The notes: generated by a model from the letters alone, not told the origin. 64,000 nt of DNA from Beverwykella pulmonaria (GCA_001599595.1 BCHH01000002.1:3452427-3516426); one strand, 5' to 3'. Positions 46,691 through 58,712 are shown, numbered from the stretch's first letter. Program-made: numbers and translations.

Positions 46691-47680
46691 AAAGAGATTG
46701 CGTTGAGGATGGCATGGTCTATGCAGTTAGCGGTCTCGCCTTTCGATGGAATTACATCAAGTCCAAGGATTATGGAGCTGAGACTACCATTCCGTACGCA
46801 CATTGTTGTAGAATTGTTGGAGGGTGTAATAGGGTATGACCTTACACACCACGGCGCTTGCTTGCTTTCCCAATTAGGCTTAGTGTAGATAGCTCTGACT
46901 ACACAACAACAGTAGAAACAGAGACAACAACAATCAAGTAACACTTGAATCTCAGTGCCCAGCTCAACCCTAAGCTCTAGTCAAGTTTAAATTATATCTT
47001 GATGCATTGGACATGAAAGGGGTGCATCTTGTCTATTTAAAACAGTTGCTATTAACATTATTAAGCTTAATGCTCCTGCATACGACAGCCATTAATATAT
47101 ATTCTATAGATTTAACCTATTTATGAAGTTCAATTTTGTATACACAATGCCTTAACGCAATAAAGAAGCACTGCTGGAGATCCTTATATGACTAGTCTAT
47201 TCATTACTCCAGCCTGCAGGAAGTAGGTAGTTTGGTTTTGGAACGCTTGTATTGGGGGCCAGAGCTCGTCTCGCCTCACGTGATTGACCGATCGTACTCA
47301 GGCTCGTGATAGGCCCCGTGAGCGTTGCGCTTGCCTTGAAGCTTGCCGTGAGCTTGGCAAGATAGGCCTATCAAAGTAGAGAGAGTAGAGCTTCTCTATC
47401 GATCAGTGAGGTGTTGATCCGCCTGAACGGAGACCGAGACGAAGCTGGGAGATGCTGTCTAAAAAACAAAAAAACAAAAAACAACGCTAAAAGGGACGGC
47501 GGGTGGGTGATTCAAATCGTCGATCAAGCGTCGCGTGAGAGGCTTGATGAGATGAGCTCACATGAGGTGGACGCGATGAGGCCGAGATATCCCGTCGCGA
47601 GAATTCTTGTGGATGAGCAATACAATTGAACTATTAAACGCAAATTCAACACCACTGTCACATTCATAATTTACTAATAA
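46691..47680. other. AT-rich spacer before the copia remnant
   Basis: No gene supported. A denser GC block at 47230-47620 may be part of the transposon's 5' end, but no LTR pair was found. Confidence 0.4.
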
Positions 47681-48640
47681 CAAGAAAGAATATAGTCTTA
47701 ATATCAACTTCGTTCATGCATATTGCGCAGCAGAAGGTGTTAAATTTCAGATTAGATTACCTTATACTAATGAGCAAAACGGCCGGGTTCTGCAGAACAC
47801 TTAGGAAAGAATCTAATTAAACAATTATGTCACGGCGACGAGGCATTCAGGTATGAACACTAGATATCAGGTATCAGATTCAGGGATTGATTGCTACGTG
47901 CTACTGTCGTGGTGGGTTAAGACGTCAGATGCAGAGAAAGGAAAGTTTCTCTGCCAGGCTATATTTGTTATAGGACTTGGAGAAGTCAAAGATGCTCCGT
48001 GCCTGTAGAAGACTGACAAGCTCCTAGTATTCTTCTATATGGATAATATTGTTGTTCTTATTAAACTAGGTTATATGCAAGCACTTGAACATTTTGAGCA
48101 TAGGCTCCTGCAGCAATATGAGATTAGATGTCTAGGAGAATTGAACGCCCTCTGTGGAATCTAAATTTAACATGACTAAGAAAACAGAAAGATATGGGTA
48201 TTACAAGCTGCCTATATTGATAAACTCCCGCAAATTCCCACTGCTAAAGCCAATCCATCAAGCTTCAAAACCACTACTACTTAAGGAATTGCTTCCATCA
48301 CTAAAGCAGACAGAGAAAGAAGCCAATATCACTCACTACGGTTAGCTAGTTGGATCAACCAGACACGCTGTGGAAGCCACTTGGCCTGATATTGCAAAAT
48401 CACTTCCCAAGCTTGCAGAATTCATGATAAATCTGTCGCAACAACATATTGACGCTGCCTACTATGTGATGGCATACCTTGATCAGACACGTGATCGATC
48501 ACTCTGCTATAACGCCTTAGTATCAATTGATTCTGCCTATATCACCGACCGCGAAGAACCTAACTTATCTGGAGCCTCAGACGCATCATATACCGATGTT
48601 TCAGAAAAATGTTCGATATTACCTAGCTAATTCCCGGCTG
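47681..48640 (+). mobile_element. Ty1/copia retrotransposon remnant (integrase, RT and RNase H fragments)
   Basis: Broken fragments in copia order: an integrase-core piece (about 47708-47790; FVHAYCAAEGVKFQIRLPYTNEQNG, matching the PYTPEQNG hallmark); a reverse-transcriptase piece (about 48020-48145) with YMDNIV where an active copy has Y-x-D-D; and an RNase H-proximal piece (about 48346-48620; LVGSTRHAVEATWPDIAKSL then SGASDASYTDV). Stops and AT-enriched changes lie throughout and most of the integrase-to-RT stretch is deleted. The second catalytic Asp is already lost. It cannot transpose. No terminal repeats or target-site duplication were seen. Confidence 0.82.
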
Positions 48641-48886
48641 TCTAATCGGTACCTGAAAACTAAAGCGGACTGCAGCTCGGCGTAGAGCTCCTTTCTAATC
48701 TTAGAGATGTAGGAGAATAAGATTAAGTGGAAGGTTGAAAATTTGTGCAGGATTAACAAATGTATGAAGTTCGTACTCTGGATACCAGTCAATTCCCTCA
48801 CCAATTCCACACATTGTGAGAGCAACTCGCACCATTGTTTTGAATTAGCCATTACATATTACCAACCTACAAACTCAGTTCCTCTA

Positions 48887-50499
48887 TTACACCTTCGCAA
48901 ACACAAAGCCTACCCGATCAATCTCATCCCCACTCCTCCCCGTCGTCCCCACAATCGCCCAACCCACCTCCGCCGTCCTCTCCACGCAATCAGTCGTCTT
49001 AACCCCTGTACTCACACTCTGACCCTTACTACTCCTCACCTCCAAATAAAAAACCCTCGTCTCACTGTTATAACTCCCTTGACAAACCGTTGCGCTTGTC
49101 AGAATCTCCCCGGCGGCCAGTGTGAGTGATGCGGCTGTTCCCCCAGTCCCACCATGACTTAACGTCTGGCCAGATGCCAAGGCGAAGGAGATAGCGTCTA
49201 GCCTATTTCCGCCACGCAACGTGATAGAAGAAACAGATGGCGAAGTGATACTGGCGAGCGTGTCAATATCGTTGAAAAAGTTCCCATGTGGCCCACCAAA
49301 CGGATCAGAGACTCTCAACTTCCCACCCAGACTCCATTGAAAATCCACAAGCACCGGATCGTGGTCACTTAGCACGCTCCCATTTGGCTGCAAAAACAGA
49401 TTGCCCACGTACGAAAATTTCGTAGCCTTCAGAGTCACCGCTGGAGATCCTCTGTACCAGACCTTATCCACGATTTCGCAGGCGGTGGTTGAGGATGGGT
49501 TGTCGCAGAGCAGGGCGTCAGTGCCGGCAACGGGGGCCACGCCGCCGAGTGCGAGAGAGACCCATGCGTCCGTCATGCCGTTGTCGGTAGAGAAGATGGA
49601 GGGGATGTCCCCCGTGCGGGTATAACGCGAATTTGAGTCGCCGAAGACGAGGACGGCGTTGGAGTTGGAGTAGGTCTTAATGTGTGCGCTTACTTGCTGC
49701 AGGTTTGAGGCGCGGGCGGTGAGATCGGAGGCCTCGGTTCTATGGGAGTTAGGATGCAATTAGGCAAGGGTTGGAAGTAGATATGAGAAGGCGAAAGAAA
49801 CGAAGCAGAAAACATTCAAGAGAAAGGAGCTCAGAACACAACGCTGGTTAGATATTGAATACAGAATTATTAGGATAAAAGATGAAGATCTTGGGGTGAA
49901 GATGGAAAAACGAAATTCAAAAAATATGAGGATGGGAACAGAGGTAAAAGCGAATTTAGAAAAGGACTTACCCAGCATCTGTGTGCAAATTATAAGCATC
50001 GACCCACACGCCCTCACTGAACTTGACCCTCATAAACGTACTGCACACATATGATCAGCATCATTCTCCCTTCGACGCCTCCTGGCGTTCAAACTTACAA
50101 TCCTTTCGGCGTCAAACAATCCCCGCCACTGATACTACACGTGTCCCACTTGGTCCTCTCCAAATCCACCCAGTCAAAATTACTCAACGTATTTAGTCCA
50201 CTCCCAAACGGCACGCCACCACTCGTCGCCGTGCGATAGGGATGGTCATCTGCAGCATACAGCGCAGCATGGTAGTTGAAATCCTCTTGCACGTGGATGA
50301 GTGAGTAATTATATAGGGAGAAATACTGGCCGATGAGGCCGGTGTTCACGGTCTTGTCGCCAGGAATGTTGTTGTCGTTTAGGATAGAGGGAAGGCCTGC
50401 GACGTTGAGCGTGAGGACGTTGAATGTGCCAGAGCTAGTGGGGGCAGCAAGCACGACGCTCGCTGTAGCAAGGACCAGAGAAAGAGAGAGGGAGAGCAT
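48887..50499 (-). CDS. Secreted endonuclease/exonuclease/phosphatase fused to a jacalin-like lectin domain (440 aa, 3 exons)
   Basis: Minus-strand exons are 50499-50099, 50040-49972 and 49739-48887, joined in phase to 441 codons. A signal peptide (MLSLSLSLVLATASVVLA) precedes an EEP-fold domain. Its motifs are TLNVAGLP, the metal-binding Glu in HVQEDF, VDAYNLHTDAG, the FGDSNSRY loop and the catalytic SDHDPV. From about residue 305 a jacalin-like lectin domain follows, with FGGPHGNFFND, SSITLRGGNRLDAISF, SHGGTGG, and a final GRSGDEIDRVGFVF. The enzyme half is a phosphodiesterase of DNase I, sphingomyelinase or inositol-phosphatase type; the exact substrate cannot be read off. The lectin half probably binds a glycan and brings the enzyme to a surface. 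It is the first housekeeping-quality gene right of the AT-rich island. Confidence 0.9.
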
Positions 50500-51198
50500 G
50501 ATGAATTACGAATTAGGAGATGATGGCCTCCAGTCGGTTTCTCGTGGGTATGTCGTCCCTATTATACTTTATTGCTGTGATGTGACGATGTACCCTGCCG
50601 CCAACCAGGGATATGGCCACGCGGACATCAATAGCTCGCCTTCTCTCTATAAAGCCCGGAGAAAGTCTCAACGAGTTCTTCTACAGGGTAGGAGTACCTT
50701 GAAGCTGTGCAGTTCGAGAAACGTAACGGCGTCATCCGGAGGAATTGCATTCTGAACAGCGAATTACTCAAGAGTAAACCGCCATGCGCAGCATTTGATC
50801 TTGGCAGAATAAATTACCGCATGAATTGGCTGCGGACATGTTTCCTCGACGGATGATTCATGCCGTGATGTTTCCTTGCAATGAGGTGGAGAAAGCGTTA
50901 GCGTATCCGAGATGGTGGGCCAATCGGGGACATTCACTTTAGCATGCCCTGATACTTTTATTTTGTTGCCATCGATTGTGCATGAGTTCTGAGAATGGGC
51001 TGAAAAGAATCTATCACGAGATGAAGATAAGATGAGACAATTCTGTGGTCAAATTAGTATGCAAGATCCACTATGCTGCTCTCCTGCTTAGGCGTAGTCC
51101 TTTTCAAACATGATTAGAGACACGCTATGCTAACCCGAATGTGCAGTCCTAACTCCAATAAATGCTGGCACTCCCTCAACGCACCACTAAACAATCCC
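50500..51198. other. Upstream region of the EEP-jacalin gene and 3' flank of IES2
   Basis: No gene supported. A minus-strand TATAATA at about 50560 could be the promoter TATA of the EEP-jacalin gene. Confidence 0.45.
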
Positions 51199-52529
51199 CT
51201 AAGCGACCTCCTCGACCATCCTCCCGCCAAAAGGTCGATGCGATGGTTTCGCCAGAGGCCCAGCAAACACGCTACCAGCAGGGCTATTTAGCCACTCCTC
51301 CGGCACAGCCATGCGCGTGCTGTTGACGGTCTGCGTATAGCGAACATAGAGTGGATTCGCTTTCTCGACCTCGCCCTCGTCTTCCTGACCGGACTCGTTG
51401 ATGTCTTGGATGGCACGTTTTCCGCGTTTGGGCGGCTGCTTCTTGAGGAGGCGGTTGATGGTGTCCATCTTGGGAATATTAGTATAGAATCATGATTCGG
51501 GATAGGGAGACGCACTTTTTCCTCTTCATTCCGCTTCTCGCTGAGGTTCTTGCGTCGACGGGCCATTTCTGCTCGTCGCATTGCGTGTTCTTCTGCTGTG
51601 AGGTGTTTCTTTTTCTGTGCCTCTGCGAAAGTGTCAGCATTGTGGTGGTATATGATATATATAGAGAATGTACCGTTTGACAAAGAGATCAAGGCACCGT
51701 CGCTGTCCTCAGCTACCCTCGCTCGCTGCCGCCGTGTCATCTTGCTCAGATCCGGGGTTTCCGATCCTGGAGTTCCATCATCGCTGTCCATATCTTCATC
51801 TTCATCCTCGTCGCCAATCTGCGCGGCCGTCTCCTCTTCGTCGTCGTCTTCGCCTTCGGCATCCTCATCCTCACCCTCGGCATCTTCCTCATCCCCTTCC
51901 AAGTCTGACTCTAGCTCGGAGAGCTCCTCGTCGTCGTCATCGTCAGCCATGGAAATCTCCTTAGCCTCCACAGAATCCTGTGCCTTGTTGTTGAGGACCG
52001 GATTGACGGGAACTTTCTCTTTGCTTGAGACGACGATGCGCGGGGGTGGAGGCAGGTCTTCCATTTCCTCATCTTCCTCGCCTTCGGCATCTACCTCATC
52101 ATCCTCCTCGCCCTCAGCATCCTCATCCTCATCCTCTTCGTCGTCGTCGTCGTCGTCGTCCTCATCTACATCCATAGCCTCTGGCTCATCCTCCTCGTCC
52201 TCTTCGTCGTCGTCGTCAGAATCCACTTCCCTGACTACTCGGCTATTCCGCGATGCCCGCTTCCCAGACACGATGTTGCGCGGGGTGACGGAAGTCCTAG
52301 CCGTGGTCTTGGAGACATTGCCACTGGTAGCCTTCCTCAGCTTGCCTGGGTCGGCCTTGACGGTGAGGTGTATGGACTGGCGCGTTTCCTCGGGGGAAGA
52401 CCGCTGGATGACGGCGGAGGGGGGCGACTGGTTGGTGGTGCCGCGTCGCGGGCGGGTCGTGGAGGCTGTGGGAGCTGCGCTGGGGGCTGTTAGAGGAGCT
52501 GCACGCGATCGGAGACTGCGGGGAGGCAT
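51199..52529 (-). CDS. IES2: INO80 chromatin-remodelling complex subunit Ies2 (410 aa, 3 exons)
   Basis: Exons are 52529-51674, 51622-51516 and 51468-51199, in phase (AACG|AG; AAA|ATG). The N-terminal half is basic then strongly acidic, with long Asp/Glu runs at about residues 100-240 typical of nuclear chromatin proteins. The conserved part begins around SKMTRRQRARV and continues with LTAEEHAMRRAEMARRRKNLSEKRNEEEK and TINRLLKKQ, which is the PAPA-1/Ies2 conserved region. A tail with DTINRLLKKQPPKRGKR and a final 60 residues follows. Yeast Ies2 is 320 aa, and the extra length here is in the acidic region. Ies2 activates the Ino80 ATPase. It is divergent from PEX14 across about 1.6 kb. Confidence 0.88.
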
Positions 52530-54172
52530 GGCTGCGGCGTGCCGTGGAGCTGGAGGGCGGAATGAGGGGGAGAAGTTGTAAGACAGAAGGAGATAGCGGG
52601 TGGTTCTGCAGTGTGCGGCGCGATGTGCGCAGGGATGGTGGATGGGGGCACAGCGAGAGAGGGAATGAAATAGGAGGGGCAGCGAGACAGACAGATAGGC
52701 ACCATACAGGCGAAGGTTGCTGTTGGCGAGGGCGAAGGGCTTGTACTCCCACCAGTCCTTGGCGGGAACGCAATGCGAGCTGCTGGAGGTGGAGGATCAG
52801 CCGCCCTTCGTTCGTACTGACCTGCTGAGATGAGCACTGCTCTGCTCCAAATCTTCCTCGACGCTGGGCCATTGCGCGCGCTTCAATCCTCGGTCGGCCA
52901 TTGGGAGCTGGTAGTGCGGCGTATATAAATAAAATGAACGACAGCGGTAGTATTGGCTGCAAATCTTTCCGGCGCGTCAACTCGTGCTGGTTATTCGCTC
53001 CACCACACAGTTTTTGGCGACGGAGGGAGCTGAGCTAGAAGTGGCTAGCGGCCGATCTACTTCGGCATCTTGAAGTCTATGCCAAACAACCAAGTTTGCA
53101 TCGACTCTCCATAAGATACTTTAAAAGTTGTGTTATTGTTTTAGTATATCGCATGCGCAGACCTGAGGCACATCTTTCGTTTCAATATACAGCACATGCA
53201 GAGGTTTGATAGCTCGATAAATGCCTTTCAATGAAAAGAAGACGCAGACGCAGGCGAGGATGCGCAGTCGGCTTTACCTAATTGAAGAGAGGAAATGGAA
53301 CAAATCCAACTGATGTCGTCTGCGTGACTATTTGTTCTGAACTCTCCTCATCGCATACGGCTCACTGATATGCTGTCACCTACAACCTCCGCAAAGTCCA
53401 CTACACGCGCAGCTCCCACTCCACCGTATACTAACGTTCCACCTTCCAACGCTACTACCCTTTTTTTGATTCACTGTATCTTCTCCACCGCAAGGCCACA
53501 TCTCATCCCCGAACACTCCCTCCCCATGCTCACCTCTGCCCTTGTCCCTCTAGTCCTCACGCGGACAAGGTCTCCCACACTCTCAAGCTTTGCACTACTC
53601 AAAGCACTTCTCGAAATTATTGTTGGTTGTCTTCTTCTACATAATCGGTTTAGATAAGACGACTTCATAAACCTGTACTTCACCCAAACGATTACCTGCG
53701 TCCTCTTCTCAACATATTATACACTTCAGAATACAAAGATGTATTGATATAATCAATGTTAAATCGGGATGCCAATGTGTCATCCACTCTTGAACAAATG
53801 ATCTTGAAGGATCGTGTGAGTAGGTGCTATATTGGAAGATTGACTTGCCCACGCATCGTCGGATTTCTACAATTCTTCCACCGACTATCTATAGTGACCA
53901 TGACACTCGTATGCAATGCAGAAGAAATTATGGGAAAACACACGGCAGTTGTGACGACGGCAGCTTTCGGCCTGGGTGGTGAAAGTCGACTAGTGTTTTT
54001 GGTGAACCAAATAAGAAAGATTAGTTGAGTCACGTGAAAACGAGACTAACGGTGGACCTCGGCAACCCAAGCCTCGAATCGGGAACAACAGCTTGTATCA
54101 ACTGCAGCATCGACCGCTCTCGCCCATCTTTCTGCTTGCGACGTATTGCCATAATCAAAATTTCCACCAGAA
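52530..54172. other. Divergent intergenic region between IES2 and PEX14
   Basis: The 227-codon minus-strand frame at 52297-52980 overlaps the IES2 coding start in another frame and looks like a shadow. Frames near 53370-54030 have no family. The left part is the IES2 promoter. Confidence 0.45.
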
Positions 54173-55439
54173 ATGTCGAACAAGCCGGGAATTCCTTCCT
54201 GGCAGCGCGCGCAAGCCACCACTCCGCAGCCCGCATCCTCACCCGAGTCGGAGTCGAAGCCTGAGCTCACGGAATCAAGCACAACATCAGGCACGGAAGA
54301 ATCTGCAGAAGATGAAAAGGAACAGCGACCCTCAGAGAACTCTACGCTACTAGAGCAGGCCTCTAAGTTCCTCGAAGATCCAACAATCCGTGACGCGCCG
54401 TGGGATAGGAAGGTCGCTTTTTTGAAGTCCAAGGGCGTGAAGGAAGAGGAGATAGAGCAGCTAGGGAGTCCAACACGGGGTGACGATACGTTCAATCTGG
54501 TGACAGAGGGTGAGCGAGCATGGCCGAGGGTGCGTCACATTGTCAAATTTCCTAGCCCACAACTGAATCGGTCGCTTCGTGGCCTTGACACGGCGAATCT
54601 GAATCCTATGGTAAAGACACCTTCACTAACACTCACAGACTACACCACAACCTTCACAGCCATCTGCGCCCAAGCCACAGCCCCGCGAAATTCCTCCGAT
54701 TGTCACTTACCCCGAGTTCCTCACACAATCATCAAAACCGCCACCACTCATAACCACGCGTCGCCTCCTCACCACCGCATACATAACCGGAGGACTCATC
54801 TCTGCAATGTATGGCCTGTCCCAATTCGTAATCGCCCCGATGACGCAAACCCTTGCCGAGACGCGGCATGACTTTGCAACTCACACGCAAGAACAATTGG
54901 AGGAATTGAATAAACGGTTAGGCGATGTCGTTTCTACGGATCCCGCCAACAAGCCCAAGCCTAAGGCTTTAGATGTAGCGGACGACGTATCAGAAACCGA
55001 CTCCGACCCCACCGAACTTTTCCACCGCGATTTTGGCACACAAACCACCCCTTCGCTATCCCGTCGGCCGTCCACAGTCTCGACTACAGAAGACGACTCT
55101 GTCGTAGTAGCCCACGAGAAGCGTATGAAGATTCTCACATCCCATCTCCGGGAATTGGAGGCAACACGCTCAAACGACACTGCGTCCTCGGATTCACTGA
55201 AGACGAAACTGTCCGACTTAACGACCTACCTGAGTGAGATGAGCTACCAGAATCAGTTTTATTCTGGAATGGGCCTTTACGGGAGCAATTATGGGCTGCC
55301 GAAGAGCAAGGACGGGAAAGATGATCAGATGGAAGTCCTCAAATCAGACATAAGAGCTGTAAAGGGCGTGTTACTCAGTGCAAGGAATTTCCCCGCTGGT
55401 GGAAGAAACACACCGCCGGTGGGGAGAGTCAGTGGATGA
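54173..55439 (+). CDS. PEX14: Peroxisomal membrane docking protein Pex14 (385 aa, 2 exons)
   Basis: Exons are 54173-54529 and 54639-55439. The donor GTGCGT at 54530 and an ACTAAC branch point with CACAG acceptor keep the frame; the nearer GTGAGC at 54510 would shift it. Residues about 62-96 (ASKFLEDPTIRDAPWDRKVAFLKSKG then VKEEEIEQ) are the conserved Pex14 N-terminal domain that binds Pex5 and Pex19. A Pro-rich segment leads to a hydrophobic stretch (AYITGGLISAMYGLSQFVIAP, about 163-183), then coiled coil and a Ser/Thr-rich tail. Pex14 forms the docking complex for peroxisomal matrix import. A Pex33-type relative of Pex14/Pex17 is the main alternative. Confidence 0.88.
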
Positions 55440-56193
55440 GATATCTACACTTGTTACGAAGCCTGAAAAGAATAATGTACTATTACAAGAACGACGACCA
55501 GACCAATTCATGTGCGTTTCATGAACATTGTACCTAACCTCTTGCTACGATCAAGCCTAAAGATCAGCCCGACTAAACTACCACCCATCTTCGACCATCC
55601 CTAACCAATGAATTTCTCACTGTCGCTGTTCTTGTCACCAAGCAATTGCACCAAATAACAAACCTCTATCTTTTTGCCTTGGGCAACGCTGTCATAGTGG
55701 ACAAACCGCATGAGACCAAGGTGAAACTCTCGAATTTTGCCGAAGCTGTTATTTCATAATATCGACCACCGTACCTGCTATTTCATCCTGAGAGATAGAT
55801 CGAATTATACAAATTATGGAACGGGCAAGATGGCACCGAACCTACTTCTAACAGTGGAAGGACCATTTCGGTGCAGAAGGATTTTGTTTAAAACTAGTAA
55901 CAACACAGCCTGTATCTAACCTGATATTTAAATATAGCGTATAGCTACCCTATCATTTTGAAATTCTCTCTGACCTAGCGCCCATTATGATTTTAGATGA
56001 GTTCTCAATCTCAACGAGGTTAGACGTTACTGCCCCGCCACGACGTCACCCTTGCCGCACATCATCAGCATCAGTTAAAACTCACAGCTGGTAGCTTTAG
56101 AGCTTGTAGTTTGAGCCATACTTGACATTCCTTGGTCGCGCATAGCTGACGACCTTCTCGCCATACGGGCCTACCTCCGTATATCTCAACAAA
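55440..56193. other. Spacer between PEX14 and the DUF726 gene
   Basis: No gene supported; PEX14 3' flank and DUF726 promoter. The minus-strand frame at 56097-56813 is mostly a shadow of the downstream gene. Confidence 0.5.
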
Positions 56194-58365
56194 ATGGAAG
56201 GCTTTTCCTCAAAGCTACACTTCGGGCACCACAAACCTCTTGCAGAGTCCTCCGAAGAAACCTCACTTACAACATTGCTCACTTCTGACCAATGCGCCGA
56301 CCTAGCATTCCTAATTGCGACCATCACAGCAACAATGCGGAAGTCGCTCATCGAGACATTCACCGCCGAAGAAACCCCGCTCTCAGCCAAGCCCAGCAAA
56401 TCTGAAGAGGAAGCTTTGAAAGCCGCACCTAGCAACCTGGCCGACGTCGACGTCGAGAAGGAAGACAAGATAAAGAAGGAGCGAAAAGAAAGAGAAGAGG
56501 ATGCGAAGAAAGAGCTTGCAAATCCAGAGGTGCAGGAGCTGAAGACAGCAATGCTGAAATATTTTGATGAATGGAGGGGGAAGGTCATAATACGTGTAGG
56601 GGAGATCGTGAATTCGAGGGAGGACGTGAAGGAGCAGAGTGAAAATATGAAGGAGAAGGAGGTCGAGAAGAATGTCAAGAGGCAAGATACTGAGTTAAAA
56701 GCGATAACAGATATCGGGGATAAAGGAGAGGATGAGGATGCGGTGTTCAAAGAGTTGTATCCTCCAGTTGCAACAAGCCTAACGCAACTCGAAGAAAGCA
56801 AGAGAGCGCTCATGCTCCATTCGCTGGTCCTTATACTTCTCTCCCTTGAACACTACTCTGCGCACTCTCGCATTCTCCTCTTGCACCTCACAAGCTCCCT
56901 CCATATCTCCCTCTCCGTCCTGAAGAACGATGAGCACACTATAGCGCGAGGTCTGCTAGAAGCGGCACAGACGCAACTGAACGCCGATGCAGAGACCAAG
57001 AAAAAGGCGGACGAGTCATCCACATCGCGGAAATGGAAAGTCGGCCTCGCATCTGTAGCTGGCGCGGCTCTGATCGGTGTGACGGGTGGTCTTGCTGCGC
57101 CACTACTTGCAGCCGGTATTGGTACCGTGATGGGAGGCCTAGGTCTCGGTGCTACAGCTGCAGCAGGCTATCTCGGAACATTGGCTTCCTCTTCCGTAGT
57201 TGTAGGAGGTCTTTTTGGCGCATATGGGGCACGCATGACTGGAAAAGCTATGGACGACTACGCGCGTGAAGTCGAAGACTTCGGCTTCATACCAATCCGC
57301 CAATTCCATCGCCCACGCAAACTCGAGAAGGAGTTCCGGCGGCTGCGCATCGCAATTGGAATTTCCGGATGGCTGACTAGCAAGGAGGACGTTGTAGTTC
57401 CGTGGCGCGTCATTGATGATAGTATCGAGGGCTTTGCGCTCAGGTGGGAACTGGAAAGCCTAATGAAACTCGGCAATAGCATGGACTCGTTCGTCAAGAG
57501 CGCAGCCTGGAGCTACGCCAAAGGCCAAATTATCAAGCGGACTATTTTCCGCGCCCTATCCGCAGGCTTATGGCCCCTTAGCCTCCTCAAAATATCCTCC
57601 ATCATCGACAACCCCTTCTCCGTAGCCAAAGTGCGCGCCGAAAAAGGTGGCCAAGTCCTCGCCGATGCCCTCATAAACAAAGTCCAGGGCGAGCGCCCTG
57701 TAACCTTAATCGGGTATTCTCTCGGTGCGCGGCTCGTGTTCTCCTGCCTTCAGACCCTCGCAGAGCGAAAAGCTTTCGGGTTGGTAGAAAGTGTAGTTCT
57801 ACTTGGCTCGCCCTGTCCATCCGACGCAGCAGACTGGCGCCAGATAAGAAGTGTTGTTTCGGGCCGAGTCGTCAACGTGTTCAGCACAAATGACTACATC
57901 CTCGCGTTCCTCTATCGCACATCCTCGATCCAACTTGGGGTCGCCGGCCTGGAGCCCGTCCTCGGTGTCTACGGTGTGCAAAATATCGACGTCTCTGAAC
58001 TTGTCTCCGGACACCTACGTTACAGATACCTCGCCGGCAGCATTCTCAAAAAGATAGGCTTCGAGGACATTGATATTGAGGAGGTAGAGCGTGAGGAGGC
58101 GGAAATGAAGGCGATGGAGGAGTTGGAGAAGAAGGAACGAGAGAGGAAGGAGAAGAAGGAGAGCGGGAAGAGCGAAGAAGAGCAGAAGAAGGATTTGGAG
58201 AAGGAGGTCGAGAAGCGGAATGAGGAGAGTATGATGAGTTGGATTACGGAGAAAATGAGGAGTGGGAGTATTTGGGCTAGTGGTGGAGGGAAAGAGAAGG
58301 GTGAGGCGGAGAAGATGGTGGAGAAGGAGAAGGAGGTTGAGGGTAAGAAGTCAACAGAGGTATGA
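56194..58365 (+). CDS. DUF726 family alpha/beta-hydrolase-like membrane protein (Mil1/TMCO4-like; 723 aa)
   Basis: A single exon with the ATG at 56194. An acidic and Lys-rich N-terminal part leads to a glycine-rich hydrophobic region (about residues 285-350) with repeated AGIGTVMGGLGLGATAAAGY-like sequence, likely embedded in membrane. The DUF726 core follows, with a predicted nucleophile elbow G507-Y-S509-L-G511, then SVVLLGSPCPSDAADW and VVNVFSTNDYILAFLYR. The Lys/Glu-rich C-terminal 100 residues are probably coiled. Yeast Mil1 and human TMCO4 share this architecture. Mil1 interacts with the clathrin adaptor AP-1, and TMCO4's role is unclear. Hydrolase activity is inferred from the GxSxG motif and not proven. 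Converges with SEC17, with stops about 350 nt apart. Confidence 0.9.
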   Translation: MEGFSSKLHFGHHKPLAESSEETSLTTLLTSDQCADLAFLIATITATMRKSLIETFTAEETPLSAKPSKSEEEALKAAPSNLADVDVEKEDKIKKERKEREEDAKKELANPEVQELKTAMLKYFDEWRGKVIIRVGEIVNSREDVKEQSENMKEKEVEKNVKRQDTELKAITDIGDKGEDEDAVFKELYPPVATSLTQLEESKRALMLHSLVLILLSLEHYSAHSRILLLHLTSSLHISLSVLKNDEHTIARGLLEAAQTQLNADAETKKKADESSTSRKWKVGLASVAGAALIGVTGGLAAPLLAAGIGTVMGGLGLGATAAAGYLGTLASSSVVVGGLFGAYGARMTGKAMDDYAREVEDFGFIPIRQFHRPRKLEKEFRRLRIAIGISGWLTSKEDVVVPWRVIDDSIEGFALRWELESLMKLGNSMDSFVKSAAWSYAKGQIIKRTIFRALSAGLWPLSLLKISSIIDNPFSVAKVRAEKGGQVLADALINKVQGERPVTLIGYSLGARLVFSCLQTLAERKAFGLVESVVLLGSPCPSDAADWRQIRSVVSGRVVNVFSTNDYILAFLYRTSSIQLGVAGLEPVLGVYGVQNIDVSELVSGHLRYRYLAGSILKKIGFEDIDIEEVEREEAEMKAMEELEKKERERKEKKESGKSEEEQKKDLEKEVEKRNEESMMSWITEKMRSGSIWASGGGKEKGEAEKMVEKEKEVEGKKSTEV

Positions 58366-58712
58366 AGGCGCTTTTTAATGATGGCAGTGTCATGGCGTTG
58401 GGATGGGATATGGTATAGGGTTTAGATAAGGGGGTTAAGGCGTTGAGGGATCATCGGTATAAGATATATCCTCGAGCAAGTACATATGAGAAATGGTCAT
58501 TGAAACTCCACGATATTCACGCAAAGTAAATGATAGTCGTCCAGGGCAGTGTCGCGCCCATAAAGCCTCCGCATACAAACCGTGGCCGTCTGACACCTGA
58601 ACAGTGTATGTTCAAAAACCCACCCACAGGCATTTCAAATCCTGCTATGCACTAACTCATCACCGAAGCTCTAATGAGCTGCCCATCCAGCCACTTCTAT
58701 CTTTTGTCACAC
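58366..58712. other. Convergent 3' flanks of the DUF726 gene and SEC17
   Basis: No gene supported; shared terminator region between converging transcripts. Confidence 0.55.

Noticed and set aside
51550..52581. 343-codon plus-strand Ser-rich frame
   Set aside because: It is the antisense shadow of the acidic IES2 exon; Asp/Glu runs read as Ser runs on the other strand.
56097..56813. 238-codon minus-strand Ser/Phe-rich frame
   Set aside because: Antisense shadow of the Lys/Glu-rich DUF726 N-terminus.
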